A stretch of 64,000 bases of DNA from CAWBJP01 sp963789165. Lineage in GTDB: Bacteria > Actinomycetota > Acidimicrobiia > IMCC26256 > BP-133. The stretch is taken from contig CAWBJP010000009.1 of NCBI GenBank assembly GCA_963789165.1, forward strand, positions 186,001-250,000, given 5' to 3'. Below, one piece after another: positions 9,714-19,399 of this stretch. The notes under the pieces were generated by a model, which was not told where the DNA came from, did no database searches, and worked only from the letters and a program-made list of their open reading frames with translations. A program made the translations under genes and the position numbers. How positions within the stretch are numbered: the stretch's first letter is position 1; each line of letters begins with the position of its first letter.

Positions 9714-9774
9714 CGTCGCTCGACCCTACCGGGGCGCTGTGACAGTTCGGCCGCCGCGTCGGTACCCTGGGTCC

Positions 9775-10128
9775 ATGGCGCTCAAGAAGATGGTCCAGCG
9801 GCTCACCCGGCCGGTCGAGGAGCAGGACCGGGAGAAGCTGGTCGAGTTCTGCGACGCCCTGGACGTCACCCACTGCGATGAGATCGAGCCCCGGGTGCAC
9901 ACCCGGGTGGCGGGAGAGGTGTCCTCCGTACGGGTCGTACCGCGGGCCGGATCACCCACGCTCGAGGTCACGATCACCGACGGGCGGGGGTCGATCGTCG
10001 GTGTCTTCTTCGGGCGGCGCAAGCTGGGCGGCCTGACTCCGGGCCGTCGTCTCGTGCTCGAGGGGGTCGTGGCCCCGACCGGCAAGCGGCTCTACATCTA
10101 CAACCCCGTCTACGAGTTCTTGAGTTAA
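9775..10128 (+). CDS. OB-fold nucleic-acid-binding domain protein
   Basis: This is a 117-residue single-domain protein. After a charged N-terminal helix (MALKKMVQRLTRPVEEQDRE) comes an OB-fold-like beta pattern (TRVAGEVSSVRVVPRAG, TLEVTITDGRGSIVGVFFG, GRRLVLEGVV). Small OB-fold proteins of this type sit beside the TrkA pair (CeoB/CeoC) in mycobacteria, and the same neighbourhood is seen here. Its stop codon TAA (10126-10128) overlaps the stop of the convergent TrkA gene in the tetranucleotide TTAA at 10125-10128. The exact function is not established. Confidence 0.75.
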   Translation: MALKKMVQRLTRPVEEQDREKLVEFCDALDVTHCDEIEPRVHTRVAGEVSSVRVVPRAGSPTLEVTITDGRGSIVGVFFGRRKLGGLTPGRRLVLEGVVAPTGKRLYIYNPVYEFLS

Positions 10129-10821
10129 TTCCCGCTCTTGCCGGTGAGCAGCCGGCGGACGTCGTCCTCGGAGTCCGGGGTTACCAGGGCGAGGACCTCG
10201 TCGCCCTCCTGGAAGTCGGTGTCGCCCCGGGGCACGATGACGTGCTCCTCGCGGACCACGGCCACGATGGTGGCGTCCCGGGGGATCTGGAGCTCAGCGA
10301 TGGTCTTCCCCAGTACCGGGGCGTCGCCGGCCAGGGTGGCCTCCACCAGCCGGGCGTGGCCCCGCTCCAGCTGGAAGAGGCGGACGAGGCTGCCCACCGA
10401 CACCGCCTCTTCGGTGAGGGCCAGGATGAGATGGGGGGTCGACACCGAGACGTCGACGCCCCAGGCCTCGTTGAAGAGCCACTCGTTCTTCGGGATGGTT
10501 GACGCGGGCGATGACCCGGGGCACGGCGAACTCCTGCTTGGCCAGCAGGGAGATGACGAGATTGTCCTCGTCGTCGCCGGTGGCCGCCACCACGCACTCG
10601 ACCTTGTTCAGCTCCGCCTCCCGGAGGGAGGAGACCTCGCAGGCGTCAGCGGTGCGCCACTCCAGGCTGCCCCCTCCTGGACGGGCCCCGGACATCGTGG
10701 TCTGCCCCCGGGCCACCACGGCCGGGTCCTGCTCGATGATGAGCACGTCGTGGCCGGTATCGGCCAGGTCGTTGGCGATGAACTGGCCCACGTTCCCGGC
10801 TCCGGCGATGGCGACGCGCAC
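10125..10821 (-). CDS. TrkA-type K+ transport regulator 1 (frameshifted)
   Basis: This is a cytoplasmic RCK protein that binds NAD(H)/nucleotide and gates K+ uptake. The N-terminal half has the Rossmann motif AGAGNVGQFIANDL and the acidic strand end IIEQDP. The C-terminal half is a TrkA-C domain (LGKTIAELQIPRDATIVAVV..GDEVLALV). The halves are in different frames; deleting one G of the plus-strand ggg near 10492 restores ..ARVNHPKNEWLFNEAWGVDV.., joining them. It starts with GTG directly abutting the stop of the upstream TrkA gene at 10822, so the two are one transcript. In mycobacteria such pairs are named ceoB and ceoC. Confidence 0.85.
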
Positions 10822-11479
10822 CTAGTGCTCCTTCTGCTCGAGGCGTTCGCGGAGGGCGTCGAGGGCGTCGGTGGCGGCCATGAAGGTGATCACGTCGCCC
10901 TCCTGGCCGATCAGGTCCCCGGTGGCGATGCGGGCCGCGCCCAGGCGGCTCAAGGCCGTCATCCAGAACCGTCCCGGCTCGTTGAGCCCGGCGAACTTCT
11001 TCCCGGCCCAGCCCAGCGGGCAGCTCGCGCTGGATCACGCACACCTTGCCCGAGGGGTCGACCCAGTCACTGCGCTCCTCGCCCGGCAGGAGGCGGCGCA
11101 GCACCTGGTCGGTGGCCCAGCTCACGGTGGCCACGGTGGGGATGCCGAGCCGCTGGTAGATGAGCGCCCGCCGGGGGTCGTAGATGCGGGCCACCACCCG
11201 TTCGATTCCGAAATTCTCCCGGGCGATCCGGGCCGTCAGGATGTTGGAGTTGTCGCCGTTGGTGACGGCGGCCAGTGCCCCCGCCTCCTCGATGCCCGCC
11301 TCGATGAGGTGGTCGCGGTCGAACCCGAAGCCGACCACCGTCTTCCCGCCGAACCCGGGAGGCAGCCGGCGGAAGGCGCTCTTGTTCTTGTCCACCACGG
11401 CCACCGTGTGGCCGTCCTTCTCCAGCGTGCCGGCCAGCTCACTGCCCACCCGCCCGCATCCCACCACGACGACGTGCAC
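10822..11479 (-). CDS. TrkA-type K+ transport regulator 2 (frameshifted)
   Basis: This is the second RCK/TrkA protein of the pair. It has the Rossmann motif HVVVVGCGRVGSEL with VVDKN after strand 2, then TrkA-N through ..ARIYDPRRALIYQRLG. The first frame degrades after IQRELPAGL; one extra base near 11010-11013 is inferred, since the next frame continues WAGKKFAGLNEPGRFWM..IATGDLIGQEGDVITF..LEQKEH, a TrkA-C domain. I chose GTG at 11479 because GGAGG (11485-11489) lies 5 bases upstream; an ATG at 11491 would add four residues but contains that ribosome site. It is divergent from the KimA-like transporters, its likely partners. Confidence 0.83.
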
Positions 11480-11609
11480 CCGAGCCTCCATCCGAATTGA
11501 AGACGCAAAATGCTACTTCGGCCAGGCACCGAGGCCCGTGTGGGTCCCTCGGAGATGGCATGCTGGCACGCCGATCGGTCACGTCGGGACGGGAGAGAGC
11601 CACCCCCAC

Positions 11610-13514
11610 ATGTACTCGGTGCTCAAGCGGATCTTCGTGGGCCGGCCCCTGCCCAGCTCGGAGCAGGAGCACCAGCGTCTCAACAAGAAGGTCGCGCTGG
11701 CCGTTTTCTCCTCCGACGCCATCTCGTCGACGGCCTACGCCACCGAAGAGATCCTCCATGTCCTGGTGCCGGTGGCCGCCCTGGCCGCGCTGGGTTATCT
11801 CGTCCCCATCTCCTTCGTCGTCATCGTCCTGCTGACCATTGTCGGCATCAGCTACCGCCAGACGATCTTTGCCTATCCGGGCGGTGGAGGGTCGTATGTG
11901 GTGTCCCGGGAGAATCTCGGGACGTGGGCCTCCCTGGTGGCGGCGGCCTCGCTCCTCACCGACTACGTGCTCACGGTGGCGGTGTCCGTCTCGGCCGGCG
12001 TGGCTGCCATCGTGTCGGCCGTTTCCAGCCTCGTCGATCACCGCGTCGGTCTCGGCCTGGCCCTGATCGCGCTCATCACCCTGGCCAACCTGCGCGGGAT
12101 CAAGGAGTCGGGCCAGGTCTTCGCCATCCCGACCTATGTCTACATTCTGATCCTGGGAGGCCTGATCGTCTGGGGGCTGATCGACTTCTACTTCGGCAAC
12201 CTGGGGGCCCTGCCTCCCAACGAAGAGGCCCTGGAAGAATTCACCCACGGGGCCGCCGTGCTACCCGGGATCACCCTGTTCGTGCTCATGCGTGCCTTCT
12301 CCTCCGGCGCGGTGGCGCTGACCGGCGTCGAGGCCATCAGCAACGCGGTTCCCGCCTTCCGGCGTCCCGAGGCGCGCAACGCCGCCACGACTCTGATCGT
12401 CATGGTCGGGATCTTGGGGATCTACTTCCTGGGTATCTCCGTCCTGGCCCAGAACCTGCGACCCACGCTCAGCGAGGAGGAGACGATCCTCTCCATCCTG
12501 GGCCGGGCCGTGTTCGGCGACGGCACTTTTCTCTACGTCACCCTGCAGGGGGCCACCGCCACCATCCTCGTGCTGGCCGCCAACACCGCCTACAACGCCT
12601 TTCCGGCGGTGTGCTCGATCATCGCCAAGGACGGCTTCCTGCCCCGGCAGCTGTTCAACCGGGGCGACCGCCTCGTCTTCTCCAACGGCATCCTCGCCCT
12701 GTCGATCGCCGCCGGGCTGCTGCTGGCCGCCTTCGGAGGCGTGACCACCGCCCTCATCCCCCTCTACGCGGTCGGGGTGTTCACCAGCTTCACGCTCTCC
12801 CAGCTCGGCATGGTCCAGCACCATCGCCGGGAACGCCATCCGGGCTGGCAGCGGGGGGCGGTCATCAACGCCGTGGGGGCCACAGCCACGGGGATCGTCC
12901 TGCTTGTCGTGGTGGTGTCCAAGTTCACCATCGGGGCCTGGGTCCCGGTGGTCGTCATCCCGTTCATCATCGCCCTTTTCCGAGGCGTGAAACGCCACTA
13001 CAACCAGGTCCGGCTAGCCCTCGCCATTCCCCCTGGCTGGCGACCGCCGCGCCAGAACCACACCGTCGTGGTCCTGGTCGGCGGGGTGCACCGGGGCGTA
13101 CTCGAGGCCCTGGCCTACGCCCGGTCGCTGGCTCCCAACCACCTCGTGGCCGTCACCGTGGTCTCCGACGAGGAGGAACAGGCCAGCATCGAGGCCCAGT
13201 GGGCGGAGCACGAGCTCGAGGTGCCGCTCGACATCGTCTACTCCCCCTACCGGGAACTGTCCCGCCCGCTCCTGCGCTTCATCGACGAGATCGATTCCCG
13301 CTGGGACAACGACGTCGTCACCGTGCTCATCCCCGAGTTCGTCGTGCACCGCTGGTGGGAGCAACTGCTCCACAACCAGACGGCGCTCTTCCTGAAGGGT
13401 CGCCTCCTCTTCCGTGAGGGTGTGGTGGTGACGTCGCTGCCCTACCACCTCAGGACGGGTCGCCAGCAGCAGATCGTGCCCCCGGCCGAGGCGAAGTCCT
13501 CCCGGGACGGCTGA
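11610..13514 (+). CDS. KimA-like APC-superfamily potassium importer, copy 1
   Basis: This is a membrane transporter of 634 residues with about 12 helices and a soluble C-terminal domain. Strong sequence similarity to the Bacillus K+/H+ symporter KimA (YdaO) is visible: SSDAISSTAYATEEIL, SYRQTIFAYPGGGGSY, SRENLG, ALTGVEAISNAVPAFRRP, RGDRLVFSNG, LIPLYAVGVF, and at the C-terminus LLHNQTALFLKGRLLF and TSLPYHL. KimA activity in Bacillus is inhibited by c-di-AMP; whether that holds here is inference. The TrkA genes on the other strand and the paralogue 12 bases downstream make this a K+ uptake locus. The ATG follows a GGGAGAGAG ribosome site. Confidence 0.85.
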   Translation: MYSVLKRIFVGRPLPSSEQEHQRLNKKVALAVFSSDAISSTAYATEEILHVLVPVAALAALGYLVPISFVVIVLLTIVGISYRQTIFAYPGGGGSYVVSRENLGTWASLVAAASLLTDYVLTVAVSVSAGVAAIVSAVSSLVDHRVGLGLALIALITLANLRGIKESGQVFAIPTYVYILILGGLIVWGLIDFYFGNLGALPPNEEALEEFTHGAAVLPGITLFVLMRAFSSGAVALTGVEAISNAVPAFRRPEARNAATTLIVMVGILGIYFLGISVLAQNLRPTLSEEETILSILGRAVFGDGTFLYVTLQGATATILVLAANTAYNAFPAVCSIIAKDGFLPRQLFNRGDRLVFSNGILALSIAAGLLLAAFGGVTTALIPLYAVGVFTSFTLSQLGMVQHHRRERHPGWQRGAVINAVGATATGIVLLVVVVSKFTIGAWVPVVVIPFIIALFRGVKRHYNQVRLALAIPPGWRPPRQNHTVVVLVGGVHRGVLEALAYARSLAPNHLVAVTVVSDEEEQASIEAQWAEHELEVPLDIVYSPYRELSRPLLRFIDEIDSRWDNDVVTVLIPEFVVHRWWEQLLHNQTALFLKGRLLFREGVVVTSLPYHLRTGRQQQIVPPAEAKSSRDG

Positions 13515-13526
13515 GGGACACCCGCC

Positions 13527-15373
13527 GTGTTGTCAGCCTTGAAGCGCCTCCTGGTCGGCCGGCCCCTGCCGAGCGCCGACGAGGAATCCCGCCGGCTCAT
13601 CAAGCTGATCGGCCTGGCCGTCTTCTCCTCCGATGCCATCTCGTCGACCGCCTACGCCACCGAGGAGATCCTCCACGTGCTGGTGCCCCGGGCGGGGATG
13701 GCCGCCCTGGACTATCTGGTGCCGATCTCCATCGTGGTCATCGTCCTGCTGGCCATCGTGGCCCTCAGCTACCGCCAGACGATCTTCGCCTACCCGAGCG
13801 GGGGTGGGTCCTACGTCGTCTCCCGGGAGAACCTGGGGACGTCCCCCTCGCTGGTGGCGGCCGGCTCCATGCTCACCGACTACGTGCTCACCGTGGCGGT
13901 GTCCGTCTCCGCCGGCGTGGCCGCCATCGTCTCGGCCGCCCCGGGTCTGCGCGAGCACCGGGTGGGGCTCGGTCTGGCGCTGATCGGGCTCATCACGCTG
14001 GCCAACCTGCGGGGCCTGAAGGAGGCCGGCACCGCTTTCGCCGCCCCCACCTACCTCTACATCTTCTCGCTCGGGGCGCTGATCGTCTGGGGGCTCTACC
14101 GGTCCTTCACCGGGGATCTCGCCCCTCTCCCGGTGCGGGAGGAGGATCTCGCCGAGTTCACCCCCGCCGCCGGACTGTTCGCCGGCGTCACCGTCTTCGC
14201 CCTCATGCGCGCCTTTTCCTCGGGTGCCGTGGCCCTCACGGGGGTGGAAGCCATCAGCATCGCCGTGCCCGCCTTCCGGCGCCCGGCGGCCAAGAACGCG
14301 GCCAAGACGCTGGTGGCCATGGTGGCCATCCTCGGGACCTTCTTCTTCGGCATCTCGGTGCTGGCCCAGAGGCTGCGGCCCACCCTCTCGGACCATGAGA
14401 CCATCCTGTCCATCCTGGGCGATGCCGTGTTCGGGCGGGGCAGCCTCGCCTACATCCTGCTCCAGGCGTCGACCGCCGCCATCCTGATCCTGGCCGCCAA
14501 CACCGCCTACACCGCCTTCCCCACCATGTGCTCGATCATCGCCCGGGACGGCTTCCTGCCCCGCCAGCTCTTCAACCGGGGCGACCGCCTCGTCTTCTCC
14601 AACGGGGTCCTGGTCCTGGCCCTGGCCGCCTCCGGGCTGCTGGTGGCCTTCGGCGGGATCACCACCGCCCTGATTCCCCTGTATGCCGTGGGTGTCTTCA
14701 CCAGCTTCACGCTGTCGCAGACGGGCATGGTCCGTTACCACCTGCGCGAGCGGCTCCCGGGCTGGCAGGGCCGGGTCGCGGCCAACGGCGCCGGGGCCAT
14801 CACCACCGGAATCGTCCTGGCCGTGGTCCTGATCTCGAAGTTCACCATCGGCGCCTGGATCCCGGTGGTCGTCATCCCGGCCCTGATCCTGCTGTTCCGG
14901 GGGATTACAGCCACTACGTCCGGGTGCGGGAGCGCCTGGAGGTTCCGCCGGACTGGCGGCCGCCCCGCATGAACCACACCGTGGTCGTGTTGGTGGGCGG
15001 GGTCCATCTGGGGGTGCTGGAAGCCCTGGCCTACGCCCGGTCGCTGGCCCCCAACCACCTGGTGCCCGTCACCGTGGTTTCCGACGAGGACGAGCAGGCC
15101 GCCATCGAGAAGGCGTGGGCCAAATACGACCTCCAGGAGGCCCTCGACATCGTCTACTCCCCCTACCGGGAGCTGTCACGGCCCATCCTGCGTTTCCTGG
15201 ACGACATCGACGCCCGGTGGGACAACGACATCATCACCGTGCTGATCCCCGAGGTCGTGGTCCGCCGGTGGTGGGAGCAACTGCTCCACAACCAGACGGC
15301 CCTGTTCCTGAAGGGCCGGCTCCTGTTCCGCAAAGGTGTGGTCGTGACCTCCGTCCCCTACCACCTGGACTGA
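13527..15373 (+). CDS. KimA-like APC-superfamily potassium importer, copy 2 (frameshifted)
   Basis: This is a tandem paralogue of the transporter upstream, aligning end to end (same SSDAISSTAYATEEIL, RGDRLVFSNG and LLHNQTALFLKGRLLF motifs). The membrane domain is in one frame to LILLFRG. The cytoplasmic domain continues in another (YSHYVRVRERLEVPPDWRPP..) after a one-base loss in a G run near 14900, inferred because copy 1 reads LFRGVKRHYNQV at the same place. It starts with GTG and ends TSVPYHLD. Both copies likely import K+ and may differ in affinity or in control by the TrkA pair. Confidence 0.82.
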
Positions 15374-15501
15374 GCCCCCTGGAGATCGGTCAGGATTCCG
15401 AAAGACGGGAATCAACCGGCGTAGCATGTCCCCCCGATCGACTTGGTCACCCCTGGTGGCCCGCGCCCGGCCCAGCCCCCTAGAAAGGACGTGGTACCCG
15501 C

Positions 15502-17856
15502 ATGAACGCGATGCTCCTGGCCTCCGAAGGGGGGTACCAGGACTTCACCCTCGGGGGCGGCGAGTTCGCCGTGCTGGCCCTGTCCGGAGCGGCGGCGCTG
15601 CTCGCCATCGCTGTGGGTTTCATCCTCGTCAAGGGGACCCTGGCCGCCGACCAGGGCACCCCCAAGATGATCGAGATCGCCCTGGCCATCCAGGAGGGGG
15701 CGCTCGCCTACCTGAAGCGCCAGTTCCGGACGATCGGCATCATCCTGGTGCCGCTCACCATCGTGGTCTTCCTCACCTCCACCGAGGTGCTCAAGCCCGA
15801 GAGCATCGGCGGGGGGGTGGCGCTGTCCTTCGTCGAGTCGGGGCTGTTCCGGACGCTGGCCTTCGTGGCCGGCTGCTTCATGTCCGGCCTGACCGGCTAC
15901 ATCGGCATGACGCTGGCCACCCGGGGCAACGTCCGCACCGCGGCCGCCGCCCTCTCCGGCTCCCTGCCCCGGGCCCTCGAGGTCGCCTTCCGCACCGGCG
16001 GGATCGCCGGCATGTTCACCGTCGGCCTCGGCCTGCTGGGCGCCACCATCATCATCGTCATCTTCCAGAACACCAGCTCAGCCATCCTGGTCGGCTTCGG
16101 GTTCGGGGGTTCGCTGCTGGCCCTGTTCCTGCGGGTGGGCGGCGGCATCTTCACCAAGGCGGCCGACGTCGGCGCCGACCTGGTCGGCAAGGTCGAGGCG
16201 GGCATCCCCGAAGACGACCCCCGCAACCCCGCCACCATCGCCGACAACGTGGGCGACAACGTGGGTGACTGTGCCGGTATGGCCGCCGACCTCTTCGAGT
16301 CCTACGAGGTCACCCTGGTCGCCTCCATCATCCTCGGGGTGGCCGCCTTCGAGGCCATCGGGGCCGAGAACCCCGTCCTGGGGCTCATCTTCCCCGTGGC
16401 CTGCCGGGCCGTGGGCGTCCTCGCCTCCATCGTCGGCGTCTATGCCGTGAAGGCCAAGGAGGGCGAGACCAACGCCCTCAAGCCGATCAACCGGGGCTTC
16501 CTCACCGCCGGCATCCTCACCGTCATCGGCACGGGCATCGTCGCCTTCGCCTACGTGGGCGACAAGGCGCCCCGGGGCGGCCACGAGGGCGCGAAGATGT
16601 TCTTCGCCGTCGTCGCCGGCCTCGTCCTGGCGCAGGTCGTATCCCGGCTCACCGAGTACTTCACCGGCACCGAGTACTCCCCCGTCCAGGAGATCGCCGA
16701 GTCGGCCCGCACCGGCCCGGCCACCACCGTGCTGTCGGGCACCGCGGTGGGCCTGGAATCGAGCGTCTACTCCGTCGTCGCCATCGCCGCCACCCTCGGC
16801 GTCGCCATCGCCCTGGGGGACGGGAACCTGCAGTTCTCGCTCTACCTGGTCGCCCTCTGCGGCATGGGCATGCTGGCCACCACCGGCGTGGTCGTCTCCG
16901 AGGACACCTTCGGTCCGGTGGCCGACAACGCCGCCGGTATCGCCGAGATGTCGGGCGAGTTCCACGGCGAGGCGGAGAGGATCATGGTCTCGCTCGACGC
17001 CGTGGGCAACACCACCAAGGCGGTGACCAAGGGCTTCGCCATCGGATCGGCCGTCATCGCCGCGGTGGCGCTCTTCGCCAGCTTCGTCGAGACGGCCGTG
17101 AACGAGATCTTCCCCGTCGATGTGGTCGACGCGGCCAAGGAGACCGCCCGCGGCGTCTTCGACCTCTTCCCCATCAACGTGGCCGACCCCAAGGTGTTCA
17201 TCGGGCTGCTCATCGGCGGCGCCGTCCCCTTCCTGTTCTCCGCCCTGGCCATCCGGGCCGTGGGCCGTACGGCCGGCGTCGTGGTCCAGGAGGTCCGCCG
17301 CCAGTTCGCCGACGGCAAGATCATGTCGGGCGAGAAGCGCCCGGACTACGGCCCGGTCATCGACATCTGCACCACCGCCTCGTTGCGGGAGCTGGCCACT
17401 CCGGCGCTGCTGGCCACCCTCACCCCGGTGATCATCGGCTTCGGCATCAGTGCCCTGGCCCTGGGTGGCTTCCTGGCCGCCGTCATCCTCACCGGTCAGC
17501 TCATGGCCGTGTACCTGTCGAACTCGGGTGGGGCGTGGGACAACGCCAAGAAGTACATCGAGGAGGGCCACGAGGGCGGCAAGGGCTCCGAGGCCCACAA
17601 GGCGGCCGTCATCGGCGACACGGTGGGCGACCCGTTCAAGGACACCGCGGGTCCCGCCCTCAACCCCCTGATCAAGGTCATGAACCTGATCTCGCTGCTC
17701 ATCCTGCCCGCCGTCATCAATCTTCAGGACAACGAGGGCGCCCGTTACGCCATTGCCGGGATCGCTCTCGTCATCCTGGTCGGCGCCATCGCCTTCTCGA
17801 AGCGCAAGGCGGAGGCCATGGACGCCGCGGTCGAGCCTCCGGTGGCGGTCCACTAA
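15502..17856 (+). CDS. hppA: Membrane-bound H+-translocating pyrophosphatase
   Basis: This is an integral-membrane pump of 784 residues that uses pyrophosphate hydrolysis to export or sequester protons. Hallmarks are DVGADLVGKVEAGIPEDDPR, the acidic DNVGDNVGD motif, and near the C-terminus GDTVGDPFKDTAGPALNPLI. The segment GNTTKAVTKG carries Lys and Thr at the positions that distinguish K+-independent pumps (K+-dependent ones have Ala and Gly), so it is predicted K+-independent and H+-specific. The ATG at 15502 is preceded by AGAAAGGAC. It is followed after 3 bases by a polyphosphate kinase gene, linking two phosphoanhydride energy currencies in one transcript. Confidence 0.96.
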   Translation: MNAMLLASEGGYQDFTLGGGEFAVLALSGAAALLAIAVGFILVKGTLAADQGTPKMIEIALAIQEGALAYLKRQFRTIGIILVPLTIVVFLTSTEVLKPESIGGGVALSFVESGLFRTLAFVAGCFMSGLTGYIGMTLATRGNVRTAAAALSGSLPRALEVAFRTGGIAGMFTVGLGLLGATIIIVIFQNTSSAILVGFGFGGSLLALFLRVGGGIFTKAADVGADLVGKVEAGIPEDDPRNPATIADNVGDNVGDCAGMAADLFESYEVTLVASIILGVAAFEAIGAENPVLGLIFPVACRAVGVLASIVGVYAVKAKEGETNALKPINRGFLTAGILTVIGTGIVAFAYVGDKAPRGGHEGAKMFFAVVAGLVLAQVVSRLTEYFTGTEYSPVQEIAESARTGPATTVLSGTAVGLESSVYSVVAIAATLGVAIALGDGNLQFSLYLVALCGMGMLATTGVVVSEDTFGPVADNAAGIAEMSGEFHGEAERIMVSLDAVGNTTKAVTKGFAIGSAVIAAVALFASFVETAVNEIFPVDVVDAAKETARGVFDLFPINVADPKVFIGLLIGGAVPFLFSALAIRAVGRTAGVVVQEVRRQFADGKIMSGEKRPDYGPVIDICTTASLRELATPALLATLTPVIIGFGISALALGGFLAAVILTGQLMAVYLSNSGGAWDNAKKYIEEGHEGGKGSEAHKAAVIGDTVGDPFKDTAGPALNPLIKVMNLISLLILPAVINLQDNEGARYAIAGIALVILVGAIAFSKRKAEAMDAAVEPPVAVH

Positions 17857-17859
17857 CCG

Positions 17860-18696
17860 GTGGGGGCGGGCGACGGCGGATCGGTGCGCCGGCTTCTACG
17901 AGCCGACACCGACGATCCGCTCGGCCGCCACGCCACCGACGCCCACCCCGGGGTCAAGGACCGCGACGAGGCGGATGCCCTGGAGGCGGAGGACCAGGAG
18001 GTGCTGGAGAGCCTGCAGGACCGGCTGTTCGGCGAAGGGCGGCGGGCCGTCCTGCTCGTGCTCCAGGGGATGGACACGTCGGGCAAGAGCGGGGTGATCA
18101 AGCACGTCGGTCGCGCCCTGAATCCCCACGGTGTCAACGTCAAGGGTTTCAAGGCGCCCAGTGAGGAGGAGAAGGCCCACGACTTCCTCTGGCGGATCCG
18201 CCGGGCCCTCCCCGCCTTCGGACAGGTGGGGATCTTCGACCGCTCGCACTACGAGGACGTCCTGGTGGTGCGGGTCCACGGTTGGGTCCCCGAGGACGTC
18301 TGGAAGCGGCGCTACGACGCCATCAACCGCTTCGAGTCCGAACTCGCCGAGTTCGGCACCACCGTGATCAAGTGCATGCTCCACATCTCCTACGACTACC
18401 AACGGGAGCGGCTCCTGGCCCGTCTGGAGGACCCGGAGAAGCGCTGGAAGTTCCGGGAGGGCGACATCGAGGAGCGCCGCCTGTGGACCGCCTACCAGGA
18501 GGCCTACGCCGACGCCGTGCGCCGCTGCCACACGGATGCCGCTCCCTGGTACGTGGTCCCCGCCGACCGCCGCTGGTACCGCAAATGGGCCGTCGGACGC
18601 ATTCTGGTCGAGACCCTCCAGGAGATGAAGCTGGAGTACCCCGAGCCCGACTACGACATCGAGGCCTTCAAGGCCCGCCTGGCCCCGCCCAACTAG
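17860..18696 (+). CDS. Polyphosphate kinase 2 family protein
   Basis: This is a cytoplasmic enzyme of 278 residues that transfers phosphate between polyphosphate and a nucleotide. It shows the PPK2 Walker A (LQGMDTSGKSGVIKHV), the FKAPSEEEKAHDFLWR segment, Walker B (GIFDRSHYEDVLVVRVHGW) and a lid region (RLEDPEKRWKF). The single-domain, roughly 280-residue size fits class I or III PPK2; donor/acceptor preference (AMP, ADP or both) cannot be read by eye. GTG starts 3 bases after the hppA stop. It converges with the DedA gene, 10 bases away. Confidence 0.92.
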   Translation: MGAGDGGSVRRLLRADTDDPLGRHATDAHPGVKDRDEADALEAEDQEVLESLQDRLFGEGRRAVLLVLQGMDTSGKSGVIKHVGRALNPHGVNVKGFKAPSEEEKAHDFLWRIRRALPAFGQVGIFDRSHYEDVLVVRVHGWVPEDVWKRRYDAINRFESELAEFGTTVIKCMLHISYDYQRERLLARLEDPEKRWKFREGDIEERRLWTAYQEAYADAVRRCHTDAAPWYVVPADRRWYRKWAVGRILVETLQEMKLEYPEPDYDIEAFKARLAPPN

Positions 18697-18706
18697 CGAC
18701 CCGCCG

Positions 18707-19306
18707 TCATTCCCGGGGGGAGCGGGACCGACGGGCCCGCAGGATCTCCAGCGCGATGGGCAGGACCGAGAGCAGGATGATGAGCCCGATGATGGGATAC
18801 AGGTACCGGTCGATGTCGGGGATCGACTCGCCCAGGATGTAGCCCAGCGTGGTGACGCCGACCGCCCACAGAAAGCCGCCGAGGACGTTGAAGGTGACGA
18901 AGGTGCGGTAGCGCATGTTGCCCACCCCGGCCAGGATGGGGGCGAAGGTGCGGACGATGGGCACGAAGCGGGCCAGCACGATGGTCTTGGAGCCGTAGCG
19001 TTCGAAGTACTGACGGGCCTTCTCCACGTGCTCCTGCTTGAAGATCCGCGAATTCGGCCGGCGGAACAGGGCGGGGCCGACCCGGGCGCCGAAGGCGTAG
19101 CCGACCTGGTCGCCGGCCACGGCGGACACGAAGCAGCCGACCAGGATGAGCGGGAAGTTCAGCGTGCCCTGCGACGACAGCAGCCCGGCGGTGAACAGAA
19201 GGGAGTCGCCGGGTAGGAAGAAGCCGAAGAGGAGCCCCGATTCGGCGAACACGATGGCGAACAGCCCGATCGTGCCGAAGGTTTCGATGAGGTCCCGGGG
19301 GTCCAT
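18707..19306 (-). CDS. DedA-family membrane protein
   Basis: This is a 199-residue polytopic membrane protein of the DedA/SNARE-associated family. Typical features are FGFFLPGDSLLFTAGLL near the N-terminus, GDQVGYAFGARVGPALFRR, and FERYGSKTIVLARFVPIVRTFAP with the family Arg and Pro residues, then GGFLWAVGVTTLGYILG. Family members are undecaprenyl-phosphate or phospholipid flippases or maintain membrane potential; the substrate here is not known. The ATG lies 93 bases from the divergent topA start. The frame stays open far upstream over topA but that extension is an antisense shadow. Confidence 0.93.
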   Translation of the reverse strand: MDPRDLIETFGTIGLFAIVFAESGLLFGFFLPGDSLLFTAGLLSSQGTLNFPLILVGCFVSAVAGDQVGYAFGARVGPALFRRPNSRIFKQEHVEKARQYFERYGSKTIVLARFVPIVRTFAPILAGVGNMRYRTFVTFNVLGGFLWAVGVTTLGYILGESIPDIDRYLYPIIGLIILLSVLPIALEILRARRSRSPRE

Positions 19307-19399
19307 CGCGGGGCAGGATAGGCGACCTCCAGTTGACAACCGGGTCGCTCGCGTGGCACCACGGTGCACCAGTAGGCAGTCGAATGGATGGAGGATCCG

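Noticed and set aside
11480..11609. c-di-AMP riboswitch upstream of the KimA-like gene
   Set aside because: The leader is only about 120 bases including the divergent start and shows none of the conserved riboswitch blocks.
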